The notes under the pieces: generated by a model | The model's database searches: none | The model's input: only the letters and a program-made list of their open reading frames with translations | Told to the model about the DNA's origin: nothing | DNA from: an uncultured Prevotellaceae bacterium | GTDB lineage: Bacteria > Bacteroidota > Bacteroidia > Bacteroidales > Bacteroidaceae | Assembly: GCA_902774815.1 (NCBI GenBank) | Contig: CACYJV010000014.1 | Coordinates: 1 to 64,000 of the forward strand | DNA length: 64,000 nucleotides | Direction of reading: 5' to 3' | In this document: positions 25,928 through 34,939 of the stretch, piece after piece | How the letters are laid out: each line of letters opens with the position of its first letter | Position numbering within the stretch: the stretch's first letter is position 1 | Made by a program: the position numbers and the translations under genes

Positions 25928-28546
25928 ATGACTTGGAAAAGATATCTTCTCGCACTCCTTGTCCTGACAACGCTTCAGGCACGTGCACAGGTTTCGTTCG
26001 GACAGTCTGAACGATTCAATGATCAGTGGCTTTTCATGCTCGACGACATTTCTTCGGCAAGCCAACCGGACTTCGACGACACGAAATGGCGCCGCCTGGC
26101 GTTGCCTCACGACTGGTCGGTCGAGGGTATCATGTCGCCTCAGCTGGCCTCTTGCACCGGCTATCTGCCCGGTGGCATCGGCTGGTATCGCAAGCACTTC
26201 GTCTTAGACGAAGGATTAAGGGTGAAAGATGAAAGGAAAAAGGAGAACAATCCTTCATCCTTCAGCTCTAATCCTTCATCTATTTTCATCTACTTCGAAG
26301 GTGTCTACAACCGATCGGAGGTCTATCTGAACGGCCATTTGTTGGGTAAGCGCCCCAATGGCTATGTCTCTTTCCTCTACGACATGACTCCTTACATCAA
26401 CAAGGAAGGCGACAATGTGCTGGCTGTGCGCGTCGACCATTCGCAGTATGCCGACTCGCGCTGGTACACGGGCTCCGGCATCTACCGCGACGTGTGGCTC
26501 GTACGTGCTTCCGGTACGCATCTGGCTCAGTGGGGTTCGACCTACCGTTTGAAAAAGATGACGAAACAGCAGGCAACGGTTGAGGTCGATATCGAAACCG
26601 AAGGCAAGCCTGCATTGGGCATTCCCACTGAGGTCATCATGACCGATGCCGAAGGGAAGGAAGTGGCACGCACAACGACCACAATGGGCTGCCCGGGCAA
26701 GAAAACGGTCACACTTACGGTAAAGAACCCACATCGTTGGGACCTCAATGACACCTATTTATATAATATTGAGACGCGACTTGGCGTTGGGAACGACCCC
26801 GATAAGCCTCTCGACCGCTCTGTGATGCGTGCCGGACTGCGCACGTTACAGTTCGATCCCAACCACGGTTTTGCCCTGAACGGCAAGTGGATGAAGGTGA
26901 AAGGTGTCTGCCTGCACCATGATGCGGGCGTGCTCGGAGCCGTCGTGCCGCCAGAGGTATGGCAGCACCGACTGGAAGAACTGAAGAAGATAGGTGTAAA
27001 CGCCATCCGTATGAGCCATAACCCACAAGCACCTGTGGTCTACGACCTCTGCGACGAACTGGGTTTCCTTGTCATGGATGAGGCCAGCGACGAATGGGAG
27101 TTCCCCAAGCGCAAGTGGCTGGAGGGTTGGAACCGCGGTACGCCTGGCTTTGAGGGTACATTCGACTTCTTCGAGGAATGGATCGACCGCGATGTGGCTG
27201 ATATGGTGCGCCGTGACCGCAACCACCCATCGGTTTTCCTCTGGTCTATCGGCAATGAGGTTGACTATCCTAACGATCCTTACTCGCATCCCATCCTCGA
27301 TGGCGACGGTAAAGATTTCACACAGCCCATGTATGGTGGATACAAACCCGACCAACCCAATGCCGAACGCATCGGGAAGATAGCCAAGAGGCTATCGGCA
27401 GTGGTCAGGGGCATCGACCAGTCACGTGCTGTAACGGGTGCATTGGCCGGCGTTGTCATGTCGAACCAGACGGAATACCCGGAGGCCATCGACGTTGTGG
27501 GCTACAATTACACCGAAAGCCGCTATAAAGAGGACCACGAACGCTATCCCAAACGTGTCATCTACGGGTCGGAAAACCGCCACGACTATCCTTCATGGTT
27601 AGCTGTTAAGAACAACGAGCATATCTTCGGACAGTTCCTCTGGACAGGTGCCGACTACCTGGGCGAGAGTGGCGCATGGCCAGCACGTGGTTCGTCAGCC
27701 GGACTCATTGACTTGGCTTCGCAACGCAAGCCCAATGGTTGGTATCGAGCCTCGCTTTGGAGCGATGAACCTGTGGTCTACATCGGCACATACCCCATCG
27801 GCAACCGTGGTGGTCGCAACGCCCAGCGCGGCAGAGGCAGAAGCGGGGCCTCAACCTATGCCACCGACACTTGGAACTATCGCGAGGGTCAGCAGGTGCG
27901 CGTGGTGTGCTACACAAACCAACCCGATGTCCGCCTGACCTTAAACGGTCGTGAAGTGGGTGGCAAGGCACAACTCGACTCAGCCACCAACGTACTCTAT
28001 TGGGACATTCCCTTTGAGCCCGGAACCCTGCGTGCTGAAGCACTATCCTCCTTTGGGCTAAGTGAGAGTGGGGCTTACGAAATCCGCACCTCAGGACGTC
28101 CCTACGCGCTCCGCGTCAAACAAGAGCAAATCGCAGAACTCCCTTCCCTTCAGGGGAGGGATGGGGAGAGGCTTTTCATCCTCACCGTCGAGGTTATCGA
28201 CGAGGATGGCAACCTCGTACGATTGGCCGACAACGACATTACTTGCATGGTCACTGGCGATGGACATCTGTTAGGACTTGAAAACGGAAACATGAGTGAA
28301 ACAACGGGTGCACTTCCCATCCGTGGCGGCTATCATCGCCGTGCCCATCAAGGTCGACTCGTTGCATATATCAAGAAAGGTACAGCCTCCTTGCCATTTG
28401 GTCAGGGATTTGGACAACGCCCGCAAGGCTTTGGTCCCGATGGCGGTGCACCATTGAACGCCGATGGCAGCCTACGTCACGACATCCGTGTGCGGTTTAC
28501 CTCGCCCCTACTCCAGGATGCCGAGATTGTTCTGGGTGAAAGATGA
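25928..28546 (+). CDS. GH2 beta-galactosidase-type glycoside hydrolase with repeat insertions
   Basis: An exported GH2 enzyme of 872 residues. The ATG at 25928 gives a signal peptide (MTWKRYLLALLVL...RAQ). The sugar-binding domain (FNDQWLFML, LPHDWSVEG, GGIGWYRKHF) is followed by an Ig-like domain and a TIM barrel. The barrel holds the acid/base Glu in WSIGNEVD (about 443) and the probable nucleophile Glu in IYGSENRHD (about 548). Substrate is probably a beta-galactoside. Three repeat-like segments affect it. An in-frame inverted repeat lies at 26210-26277 (residues about 95-117). A G/C-rich palindrome lies at 28141-28160. The stop codon itself falls inside a GATGAAAGAT repeat. The first splits a region normally tight in GH2 (KHFVL...IYFEGVYNRSEVYLNG). 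Confidence 0.88.
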   Translation: MTWKRYLLALLVLTTLQARAQVSFGQSERFNDQWLFMLDDISSASQPDFDDTKWRRLALPHDWSVEGIMSPQLASCTGYLPGGIGWYRKHFVLDEGLRVKDERKKENNPSSFSSNPSSIFIYFEGVYNRSEVYLNGHLLGKRPNGYVSFLYDMTPYINKEGDNVLAVRVDHSQYADSRWYTGSGIYRDVWLVRASGTHLAQWGSTYRLKKMTKQQATVEVDIETEGKPALGIPTEVIMTDAEGKEVARTTTTMGCPGKKTVTLTVKNPHRWDLNDTYLYNIETRLGVGNDPDKPLDRSVMRAGLRTLQFDPNHGFALNGKWMKVKGVCLHHDAGVLGAVVPPEVWQHRLEELKKIGVNAIRMSHNPQAPVVYDLCDELGFLVMDEASDEWEFPKRKWLEGWNRGTPGFEGTFDFFEEWIDRDVADMVRRDRNHPSVFLWSIGNEVDYPNDPYSHPILDGDGKDFTQPMYGGYKPDQPNAERIGKIAKRLSAVVRGIDQSRAVTGALAGVVMSNQTEYPEAIDVVGYNYTESRYKEDHERYPKRVIYGSENRHDYPSWLAVKNNEHIFGQFLWTGADYLGESGAWPARGSSAGLIDLASQRKPNGWYRASLWSDEPVVYIGTYPIGNRGGRNAQRGRGRSGASTYATDTWNYREGQQVRVVCYTNQPDVRLTLNGREVGGKAQLDSATNVLYWDIPFEPGTLRAEALSSFGLSESGAYEIRTSGRPYALRVKQEQIAELPSLQGRDGERLFILTVEVIDEDGNLVRLADNDITCMVTGDGHLLGLENGNMSETTGALPIRGGYHRRAHQGRLVAYIKKGTASLPFGQGFGQRPQGFGPDGGAPLNADGSLRHDIRVRFTSPLLQDAEIVLGER
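26210..26277. repeat. GATGAAGGAT-type inverted repeat inside the GH2 coding sequence
   Basis: Arms 26210-26233 and 26254-26277 pair at 20 of 24 positions around a 20-nt loop. The left arm holds GGGTGAAAGATGAA, identical over 14 nt to 28534-28547 at the end of the same gene. The insertion is in frame and codes for a polar stretch between two conserved GH2 segments. Confidence 0.85.
28141..28160. repeat. G/C-rich palindrome inside the GH2 coding sequence
   Basis: CCCTTCCC (28141-28148), TTCA, GGGGAGGG (28153-28160), with one mismatch, followed by ATGGGGAGAG. It codes for LPSLQGRDGE between VKQEQIAE and RLFILTVEV. The composition is unlike its coding surroundings. Confidence 0.6.
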
Positions 28547-28638
28547 AGAGGATGAAAGATGAGGGATGAATGTTAAATAAAGATGAGGGATGAAGGCTAA
28601 TATCAAACCTTCATCCCTCATCCTTCATCTTTCATCTA
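28534..28638. repeat. GATGAGGGATGAAGG inverted-repeat element at the GH2 3' end
   Basis: Starts inside the GH2 gene (GGGTGAAAGATGAA, containing the TGA stop at 28544-28546) and continues as direct and inverted copies of GATGARRGAT. GATGAGGGATGAAGG (28582-28596) and its exact complement (28608-28622) form a perfect 15-bp stem with an 11-nt loop. It could act as a terminator for both the GH2 gene and the small minus-strand gene. Confidence 0.88.
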
Positions 28639-28649
28639 ATCATAATAAG

Positions 28650-28769
28650 TCAGCTATACCAAACTGATGTGTCGGAAGCCGACTCAATGCGAAGCTCGTC
28701 GGGCTCCATGTTGTAGACGTTGTCATACTCGAAGAAATCCCTTTCTTCATTCCTTCTTCCATTCTTCAT
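28650..28769 (-). CDS. candidate small protein of 39 residues
   Basis: The ORF reads MKNGRRNEERDFFEYDNV and ends in TSVWYS, with an acidic middle (NMEPDELRIESASD). It has no signal peptide or membrane helix. An AGGAGG sequence, unusually strong for this group, lies 7 nt before the ATG. A full TTTG-N19-TAACTTTG promoter (28854-28884) lies upstream with a leader of about 80 nt. The repeat hairpin at 28582-28622 follows. I do not recognise the family. Product expression is inferred from these signals only. Confidence 0.55.
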   Translation of the reverse strand: MKNGRRNEERDFFEYDNVYNMEPDELRIESASDTSVWYS

Positions 28770-28853
28770 AGCCGTTCCTCCTGTAACGACCTGCATGCCC
28801 CTTGTCAGGCCGCATTTAGTTCTATTTGGGAACAGGGGCTATTCCCCATGATG

Positions 28854-28884
28854 CAAAGTTAACCATTAATTCCCATAATTCAAA
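28854..28884 (-). promoter_or_regulatory. complete promoter for the 39-residue gene
   Basis: The minus strand reads TTTG (28884-28881), 19 nt, TAACTTTG (28861-28854), the optimal Bacteroidetes spacing. GGGG-AATAG-CCCC in the leader may fold. Confidence 0.6.
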
Positions 28885-28955
28885 GAAATTTCTCAGTTTT
28901 TTACATACCCAAGCGTTAAAAAATGTTTATCGAAAGGAAAATCCCTAAAAAACAA

Positions 28956-28986
28956 TTGTTCGTTTAATAAAAATTATCTAAATTTG
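28956..28986 (+). promoter_or_regulatory. susCD promoter
   Basis: TTG (28956-28958), 20 nt, TAAATTTG (28979-28986). The leader before susC is about 80 nt. Confidence 0.6.
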
Positions 28987-29069
28987 AGGCCTAATAGATA
29001 CCAATCAGAGACAAAAATGGACATTTTCAACTAACCTATTAATATTAACTATCCTTAAATTAAAAAGCA

Positions 29070-32000
29070 ATGGAAAAGGAAAGAAACGCAAAAGGGCTCT
29101 TGCGCAGAGCTCTCTGGACAATGCTTTTCATGCTCTTTAGCGTGGGAGTCTACGCACAGGACATCACCGTGCGCGGCTCTGTAGTAGACCAGAACGGCGA
29201 TCCCGTCATTGGTGCTTCAGTGAAAGCTGCAGGAGCCAAGGTGGGTGCTGTTACGAATGCTGATGGTGAGTTCCTCATCAAGTGCCCGGCCAACAGCCAG
29301 CTTGAAGTGAGCTACATTGGCTTCGCAACTCAGACAGTAAACGCTTCCGACAATGTCAGCATTGTGATGAGCGAAGACGTCAATGGTCTGAACGAGGTTG
29401 TTGTGACCGCCCTCGGTATCAAGAAAGATGCCCGTAAGGTCGGTTATGCAGTCAGCCAGGTAAAGGCTGAAGACCTTGTCAAGACAGGTGCTCCCAACTT
29501 TGCATCGGCCCTTTATGGTAAGGCTGCCGGTGTGCGTGTGCAGGCTGCTCCTGGTGGTAACGTGTCGGCCGTATCAATGACGGTACGTGGTCTGACATCT
29601 ATCTCGGGTAACACCCAGCCGCTCATTGTACTCGACGGTGTGCCCATCCGCAACGGTAACACCAACAACGAAGGCTACTGGGACAACCAGCGCATTCGTT
29701 CGAACGGTCTCGTCGACATCAACCCCGAGGATATCGAGAGTATCTCCGTCCTGAAAGGCGCTGCCGCTACAGCCCTCTATGGTTCTGAAGGTAACAACGG
29801 TGTTGTCATGATCACCACCAAGAAGGGTACCAACGGAACAGGCACACGTGTTGACTTCAACGCCAACGTGAGCTGGGACAAGCTGGCCTACATGCCTGAT
29901 ATGCAGACCGAGTTCGGTCCTGGTTACGACAACTGGGCATTCGGCGACAACGCCAACGAGCAGGCCCTGACCGGTTTCCGTCAGGTGCGTGTCGACCGCC
30001 AAGGCAATACCATCACCACTCCTAACCGTGAGACTTACTACTCCTATGGTGCCCGCTTCGACGGCAACAAGAAGGTGACCTACTTCGATGGAACAGAACG
30101 TCCCTTCCTGCCCATCGGTGGCAACCAGTGGGATGAAGTATTCCGCATTGGTTTCAACCAAAACTATAACGTAGCCATCATGAATGGTTCGGAGCACAGC
30201 AATATCCGCTTCTCGTACTCCTATCAAGATGTGAAGTCGATGCAGTATAATTCAAACAATAACAAGCACAACTTCAACCTGACAGGTGCATTTGACATTG
30301 CCAAGAACTTGAAGTTGAACTATTCTGCAACCTATCTGTCACAGTACATCAAGAACCGCCCATACCGTATCTCACGTATCGTTTGCAACTACTCAGGTAT
30401 GTTCGGTCCGTTCACTGATGTGAAGTACATCCGTGAACACACTATGACAAGCCTCGGTTACTTCAACAGTGTTTATGCTGGAAACGGCGGTACCACCAAT
30501 ACATTGACTCCTGATGAGCAGTTCCTCTACACTCCAATGGGTTCCACCTCGCTGATGAGTGAATACTTCTGGAACATCCTCGGCAAGACACAGGAAGAGA
30601 ACCACAACCGTCTGATTGCTAGCGTCAACCCGACATGGGAAATCGTCCCGGGTCTGACATTGAGCGCACGCGTGGCTACCGACTTCACTTCCGACAAGCA
30701 AGAAAACAAGAACTATTCTGAAAACTCGCACATCTTCTCAAGCAATGGTGAGTTCAGCGACTACTACGGACTTCAGAACAGCCGCTACGAGATTGTCTAT
30801 GGCGACGCTATGCTGAGCTATGACAAGATCTTTGCTGATAAGCACAACATCCAGGCAAGCCTCGGCTACAACGCCCGTAAGGAGTCCTACTTCCTCTCCA
30901 GCGTTGGCACCAGCAAAGGCTTGAGCCAGGAAAACTGGTTCAACCTGAATGCTTCGGTAGGCACAAAGAGCGCCGGCTCTGGTGAGTCTCATCTGCTTCG
31001 CACTGGTGCTTTTGCTACCGCTACTTACGGTTTCGACAACTGGGCATACCTCGAAGGCTCCATCCGTAACGAGAAGACTTCTACCCTGAAGAAGGGCAAC
31101 AACTCGTTCTGGTATCCCTCCGTCAGTGCATCGATTATCTTCACAGAGATGCTCAAGGAGAACAATCCCGCATGGTACGACTATGGTAAGATCCGCGTCA
31201 GCTATGGTATCGTAGGTAACGACCCAGGCGTCTATTTTGCTAACAACGCTTTTAGCCAGGGAACACTCCAGTATGGTGCGAACAGCATCGTATATAACTA
31301 CATCGATACAAGCGTAGGAAACGAGAGTCTGCGTCCTGAGAAGAAGAAGGAGTTTGAAATCGGTATCGAGAGCAAGTTCTTCAAGAACCGCCTCGGCTTC
31401 GAACTCACCTACTACAACAACGATATACAGGATCAGCTCCTGCCTACCAGTGCTGCAGCCGCTATGGGTGCCCGCAACATGTGGATGAACATTGGTGACC
31501 TGACCAACAAGGGTCTTGAGTTTGCCGCTTACGGCACACCTGTTGAGACAAGAAACTTCCGTTGGGACCTCCGCGGAAATATCGCTTGGAACAAGAATGA
31601 GGTGAAGAAGCTGGCCGACGGTCTCGACGTTCTTTCGCACAGCAACTTCGATAATGGCGCAGCCACTCTCGAATCGCATGTCGGCGAGCCGATGGGTGAC
31701 TTCTACAGCTATGTTCACAAGCATGTCTATCGCATGAGCGACGGTTCGCTGATGACAACAGGTGAAGAACTCGACAAGGTTCTTGAAGATGGAACGCTTT
31801 CCGTAAAGGAAGACCTCGGCAAACTGACACAGGACGGTTACTACGTGACCGACACCTCGAAGCGCCGCAAGGTGGGTAACGCCATGCCTAAGTTAGTCGG
31901 TGGTTTTGGCACCAGCCTGACTTGGAAGAACTTCACACTCGACATGGCCTTCGACTTCCGCGTTGGTGGTGATGTCATGAACCTGCCCTGGCAGTACTAT

Positions 32001-32984
32001 ATGGACACCGGTATCATCAAGGATGCCTTAGGTGCTCGTGACGGCCAGACCGGTGGTATCTACTACTACTGTGATGTGGTGGATGGTTCTCAGAGCATTG
32101 ACAATGTCAGCTCCATCCACGTCATCGATGCTCCCGCTAACTATCAGCGTGGTGTGACCAAGGTCGGTGACAGCTATGTATGGGACAACGGTGTCATCCA
32201 GAAGGGTGTGAATGCAGACGGCACTCCCAACAACGTAGTTGTTACTCAGTTTGGTATCAACGACATGCAGTATGGTTGGTGTGGAGGTGCTGGACCTACA
32301 CAGACCTACGAGGATGCTATTCAGGACAACAGCTATGTGAAGTGCCGTGAGATCAGCCTGGCTTACACGCTGCCGCGCAAATTCACTAGTAAGTTCGCAT
32401 GCGATAACATCACCATCTCGGCATTTGCCCGTAACCCATTCTACATCTATCGTGCTCTGAAGCTGTTCGATGCTGAAACAACCGATGGTACCAACTGGGT
32501 ATATCAGGCTCAGGTCGGCGGTTCTACTGCCAGTGCTCGCACCTTCGGTGTATCGCTCCGCGCAAGCTTCGGCGGTACAGCCAAGAAGAAAAAGGCTTCT
32601 GCTGCCGTCGTACAGTCACAGCCCAGATATGTAGAGAAGGTGGTTGAGAAGGTGGTTGAAAAGCCCGTCATCAAGGAAGTGATCAAGGAAGTGGTCAAGG
32701 AAAATGTCGAGAAGGTTCCTGGCACCTGCATTGCCAACTTCGCCGTGAACTCAGCTGAGATTCGCAACACTGCTGACCTCGATGCCATCCCTGCCGGTTC
32801 GACTGTTGAAATCGTCGGTTACGCATCACCCGAGGGAGCTAGCAATGCCAATATGACTCTCGCACAGCGCCGCGCTGACTCAGTAGCCAAGTATCTGGAG
32901 AAGAAGGGTGTGAAGGTTGCCCGCAGCACTGCTAAGGGTGAAGACCTCTCCGACTTCCGTATCGCTATCGTAACTGTTAAGTAA
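29070..32984 (+). CDS. susC: SusC/RagA TonB-dependent transporter with C-terminal OmpA-like domain
   Basis: An outer-membrane glycan importer of 1304 residues. After the signal peptide (ending VYAQ, about 30) comes a CarboxypepD-regulatory-like domain (about 33-105). The plug (LNEVVVTALGIKKDARKVGYAVSQV) and the 22-strand barrel follow, ending near 1167 (ARTFGVSLRASF). Beyond the barrel lies an added Lys-rich linker with VEKVVEK repeats (about 1168-1218). An OmpA-like segment closes the protein (about 1219-1304) with NFAVNSAEI and the peptidoglycan-binding signature VGYASPEGA, LAQRRADSVAKYL. Ordinary SusC proteins stop at the barrel. The SusD partner lies 60 nt downstream. No anti-sigma or hybrid regulator is adjacent. 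Confidence 0.93.
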   Translation: MEKERNAKGLLRRALWTMLFMLFSVGVYAQDITVRGSVVDQNGDPVIGASVKAAGAKVGAVTNADGEFLIKCPANSQLEVSYIGFATQTVNASDNVSIVMSEDVNGLNEVVVTALGIKKDARKVGYAVSQVKAEDLVKTGAPNFASALYGKAAGVRVQAAPGGNVSAVSMTVRGLTSISGNTQPLIVLDGVPIRNGNTNNEGYWDNQRIRSNGLVDINPEDIESISVLKGAAATALYGSEGNNGVVMITTKKGTNGTGTRVDFNANVSWDKLAYMPDMQTEFGPGYDNWAFGDNANEQALTGFRQVRVDRQGNTITTPNRETYYSYGARFDGNKKVTYFDGTERPFLPIGGNQWDEVFRIGFNQNYNVAIMNGSEHSNIRFSYSYQDVKSMQYNSNNNKHNFNLTGAFDIAKNLKLNYSATYLSQYIKNRPYRISRIVCNYSGMFGPFTDVKYIREHTMTSLGYFNSVYAGNGGTTNTLTPDEQFLYTPMGSTSLMSEYFWNILGKTQEENHNRLIASVNPTWEIVPGLTLSARVATDFTSDKQENKNYSENSHIFSSNGEFSDYYGLQNSRYEIVYGDAMLSYDKIFADKHNIQASLGYNARKESYFLSSVGTSKGLSQENWFNLNASVGTKSAGSGESHLLRTGAFATATYGFDNWAYLEGSIRNEKTSTLKKGNNSFWYPSVSASIIFTEMLKENNPAWYDYGKIRVSYGIVGNDPGVYFANNAFSQGTLQYGANSIVYNYIDTSVGNESLRPEKKKEFEIGIESKFFKNRLGFELTYYNNDIQDQLLPTSAAAAMGARNMWMNIGDLTNKGLEFAAYGTPVETRNFRWDLRGNIAWNKNEVKKLADGLDVLSHSNFDNGAATLESHVGEPMGDFYSYVHKHVYRMSDGSLMTTGEELDKVLEDGTLSVKEDLGKLTQDGYYVTDTSKRRKVGNAMPKLVGGFGTSLTWKNFTLDMAFDFRVGGDVMNLPWQYYMDTGIIKDALGARDGQTGGIYYYCDVVDGSQSIDNVSSIHVIDAPANYQRGVTKVGDSYVWDNGVIQKGVNADGTPNNVVVTQFGINDMQYGWCGGAGPTQTYEDAIQDNSYVKCREISLAYTLPRKFTSKFACDNITISAFARNPFYIYRALKLFDAETTDGTNWVYQAQVGGSTASARTFGVSLRASFGGTAKKKKASAAVVQSQPRYVEKVVEKVVEKPVIKEVIKEVVKENVEKVPGTCIANFAVNSAEIRNTADLDAIPAGSTVEIVGYASPEGASNANMTLAQRRADSVAKYLEKKGVKVARSTAKGEDLSDFRIAIVTVK

Positions 32985-33044
32985 TGCTTAGAAGTTATCG
33001 GACTTTCATTAAACATTATTTTAATCATCAAAATAAGAACGAAT

Positions 33045-34772
33045 ATGAAAAAGATATTTTTTATGGTCTTTGCAGTTGTGGGGCTCCTGACGCTTGTTTC
33101 TTGCTCTGATGAAGACTACGACAAGTGGTATGCTAACCCCTCAAAGACAACAACTGTAGGTGTGCCGCAGGTATTCTCTGGCATTCAGGATGCTGGTAAT
33201 AAATGGATGAATCCTACCTATTGGCGCTACTATACCCAGTCGACCACATCTGGATGCTTCTCCGGCGTGATTGGCAACAGCAATGGCCGCGGTCGCTTCC
33301 GTGGTGCCAGCGAAGGATATTTCAACATCCGCTGGCAGGACTTCTACAACATGCTCACCCAGTACCGCGTGCTGGAAGATACCTACAACAACCTGCCCGA
33401 CGGACAGAAACCCGCCAACGAGATCTTCCTCCTGCTAGGACGTACGATGGTTGAGGCACAACTCCACGAAGTGCTCTCCATTTGGGGCGACGTACCCTTC
33501 ACGGGTGCAGGTTCTCTTTGGAAGACCGGTGACTACGGAGCAGCTAAGGAAGCTGCCGTCTATGACGACGACGTGGCTCTTTACACGCAGATTCTCGCAG
33601 ACCTAAAGGAAGTTGGTGACTTCTTCGCTGCAGGCAACCTGAATGCAGTTGGTCTTTCGTCGCTGAGTCGTCAGGACGTTAGTTGCGCAAAAGGCGATGC
33701 CGACATGTGGCGCCGCTATGTGAACTCACTCCGTCTGCGCATTGCTCTGCATCTGGCTACCAATGGCGACCTGACTGCTCAGGCTCGCACGGCTATCGGT
33801 GAGATTCTTGGCAATCCGTCGAAGTATCCCCTCATTGAGACCAATGCTCAGAACATGGGCGTGAATGGTGACACACAGACCGATAAGTTCAACTATGGTA
33901 AGGGTATCGCACAGGCTCTCGCCGGACGTAGCGAAGGCTCTGGCTCACAGGCTATGCTGAACGCCATGAACGTTCCTGCCAACGGTATTCCCGATGAGAA
34001 CACCGACCCGCGTATTGCTGCTATCTACGACTGCAACCCCGATGGTGAGTATGTTGCTTACAACAATGCTCTGACCGATGCTCAGATTTCGAAGATTGCC
34101 GACGACAAGAACCAGGAATATATTGCTCGCGACAAGGATCTGCATGCAAACTACTATTGCTACATCGACTCCATCGCCTTTGCTGGTTGGGCTACCTATC
34201 AGGGCAACGCCAACCTCAACGGTATCTGGATCAATGCAGCCGAGGTGGCTCTGAGCAAGGCTGAGGCTTACCTCATGGGCTATGGCGTGACCGCCAATGC
34301 CGAGACTGCCAAGAAGTTCTTCATCGATGGCGTGGCACTCTCCAATGAGTACTACTGGAACCTGAAGACCACATCGTCGCTCTTCAAGGATGGCAACGAC
34401 AGCTACAACGGCTTCCGCGAGCTAACTGTTCCTACCAAAGACGACTTCACTGCCTATGCAGAGAAGATCTGGGATGCCTCTCAGAGAGTCATCGCCACTC
34501 AGCTCTGGCTGAACTTCGGCTTCATGAACGAGCTCGAGGCTTGGAACGTCAACCGCCGCACAGGCTTCCCCAACGTGAAGTTTGCACGCGATACCCAGCA
34601 GAATGACTATCCCACGCCTCCTCATCGTCTGCCCTATCCGACCGACGAGTACACCTACAACAAGGACAACTTCAACGTAGCTGTCAAAGCTAACTGCGGT
34701 GGTGACAACACGCTGGGTGGCTACTACACCAAGCTGTTCTGGGCTAAGGACAACTACTATTCACTCTACTAA
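33045..34772 (+). CDS. susD: SusD/RagB family glycan-binding lipoprotein
   Basis: A surface lipoprotein of 575 residues that caps the SusC channel and binds its ligand. The lipoprotein signal is GLLTLVSC (Cys near 20). SusD-like helical repeats run through LLLGRTMVEAQLHEVLSIWGDVPF and MWRRYVNSLRLRIALHLA. The C-terminal part has WINAAEVALSKAEAYLMG and RRTGFPNVKF. It is translated after susC in one transcript, which ends at the terminator at 34800. The bound glycan cannot be predicted. Confidence 0.93.
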   Translation: MKKIFFMVFAVVGLLTLVSCSDEDYDKWYANPSKTTTVGVPQVFSGIQDAGNKWMNPTYWRYYTQSTTSGCFSGVIGNSNGRGRFRGASEGYFNIRWQDFYNMLTQYRVLEDTYNNLPDGQKPANEIFLLLGRTMVEAQLHEVLSIWGDVPFTGAGSLWKTGDYGAAKEAAVYDDDVALYTQILADLKEVGDFFAAGNLNAVGLSSLSRQDVSCAKGDADMWRRYVNSLRLRIALHLATNGDLTAQARTAIGEILGNPSKYPLIETNAQNMGVNGDTQTDKFNYGKGIAQALAGRSEGSGSQAMLNAMNVPANGIPDENTDPRIAAIYDCNPDGEYVAYNNALTDAQISKIADDKNQEYIARDKDLHANYYCYIDSIAFAGWATYQGNANLNGIWINAAEVALSKAEAYLMGYGVTANAETAKKFFIDGVALSNEYYWNLKTTSSLFKDGNDSYNGFRELTVPTKDDFTAYAEKIWDASQRVIATQLWLNFGFMNELEAWNVNRRTGFPNVKFARDTQQNDYPTPPHRLPYPTDEYTYNKDNFNVAVKANCGGDNTLGGYYTKLFWAKDNYYSLY

Positions 34773-34799
34773 TAGTATTTTCCTATCATAACCAAAGAG

Positions 34800-34835
34800 G
34801 GGATTGGGTTCATCATGAATCCAATCCCTTTTTTT
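34800..34835 (+). terminator. intrinsic terminator of susCD
   Basis: GGGATTGGGTTCAT (34800-34813) pairs with ATGAATCCAATCCC (34815-34828), with one G-T pair and a very short loop. T7 follows. Confidence 0.75.
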
Positions 34836-34879
34836 ACAACCCTTCCGTTAACAAATAAAAAATAAATAGACATAAAATC

Positions 34880-34910
34880 TTGTTATTCTGCCAGCAAATG
34901 TGTACCTTTG
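34880..34910 (+). promoter_or_regulatory. promoter for the 398-residue barrel protein
   Basis: TTG (34880-34882), 20 nt, TACCTTTG (34903-34910), and the ATG 29 nt later. Confidence 0.6.
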
Positions 34911-34939
34911 CATAATAACAAACATAACAGAACAGTACT

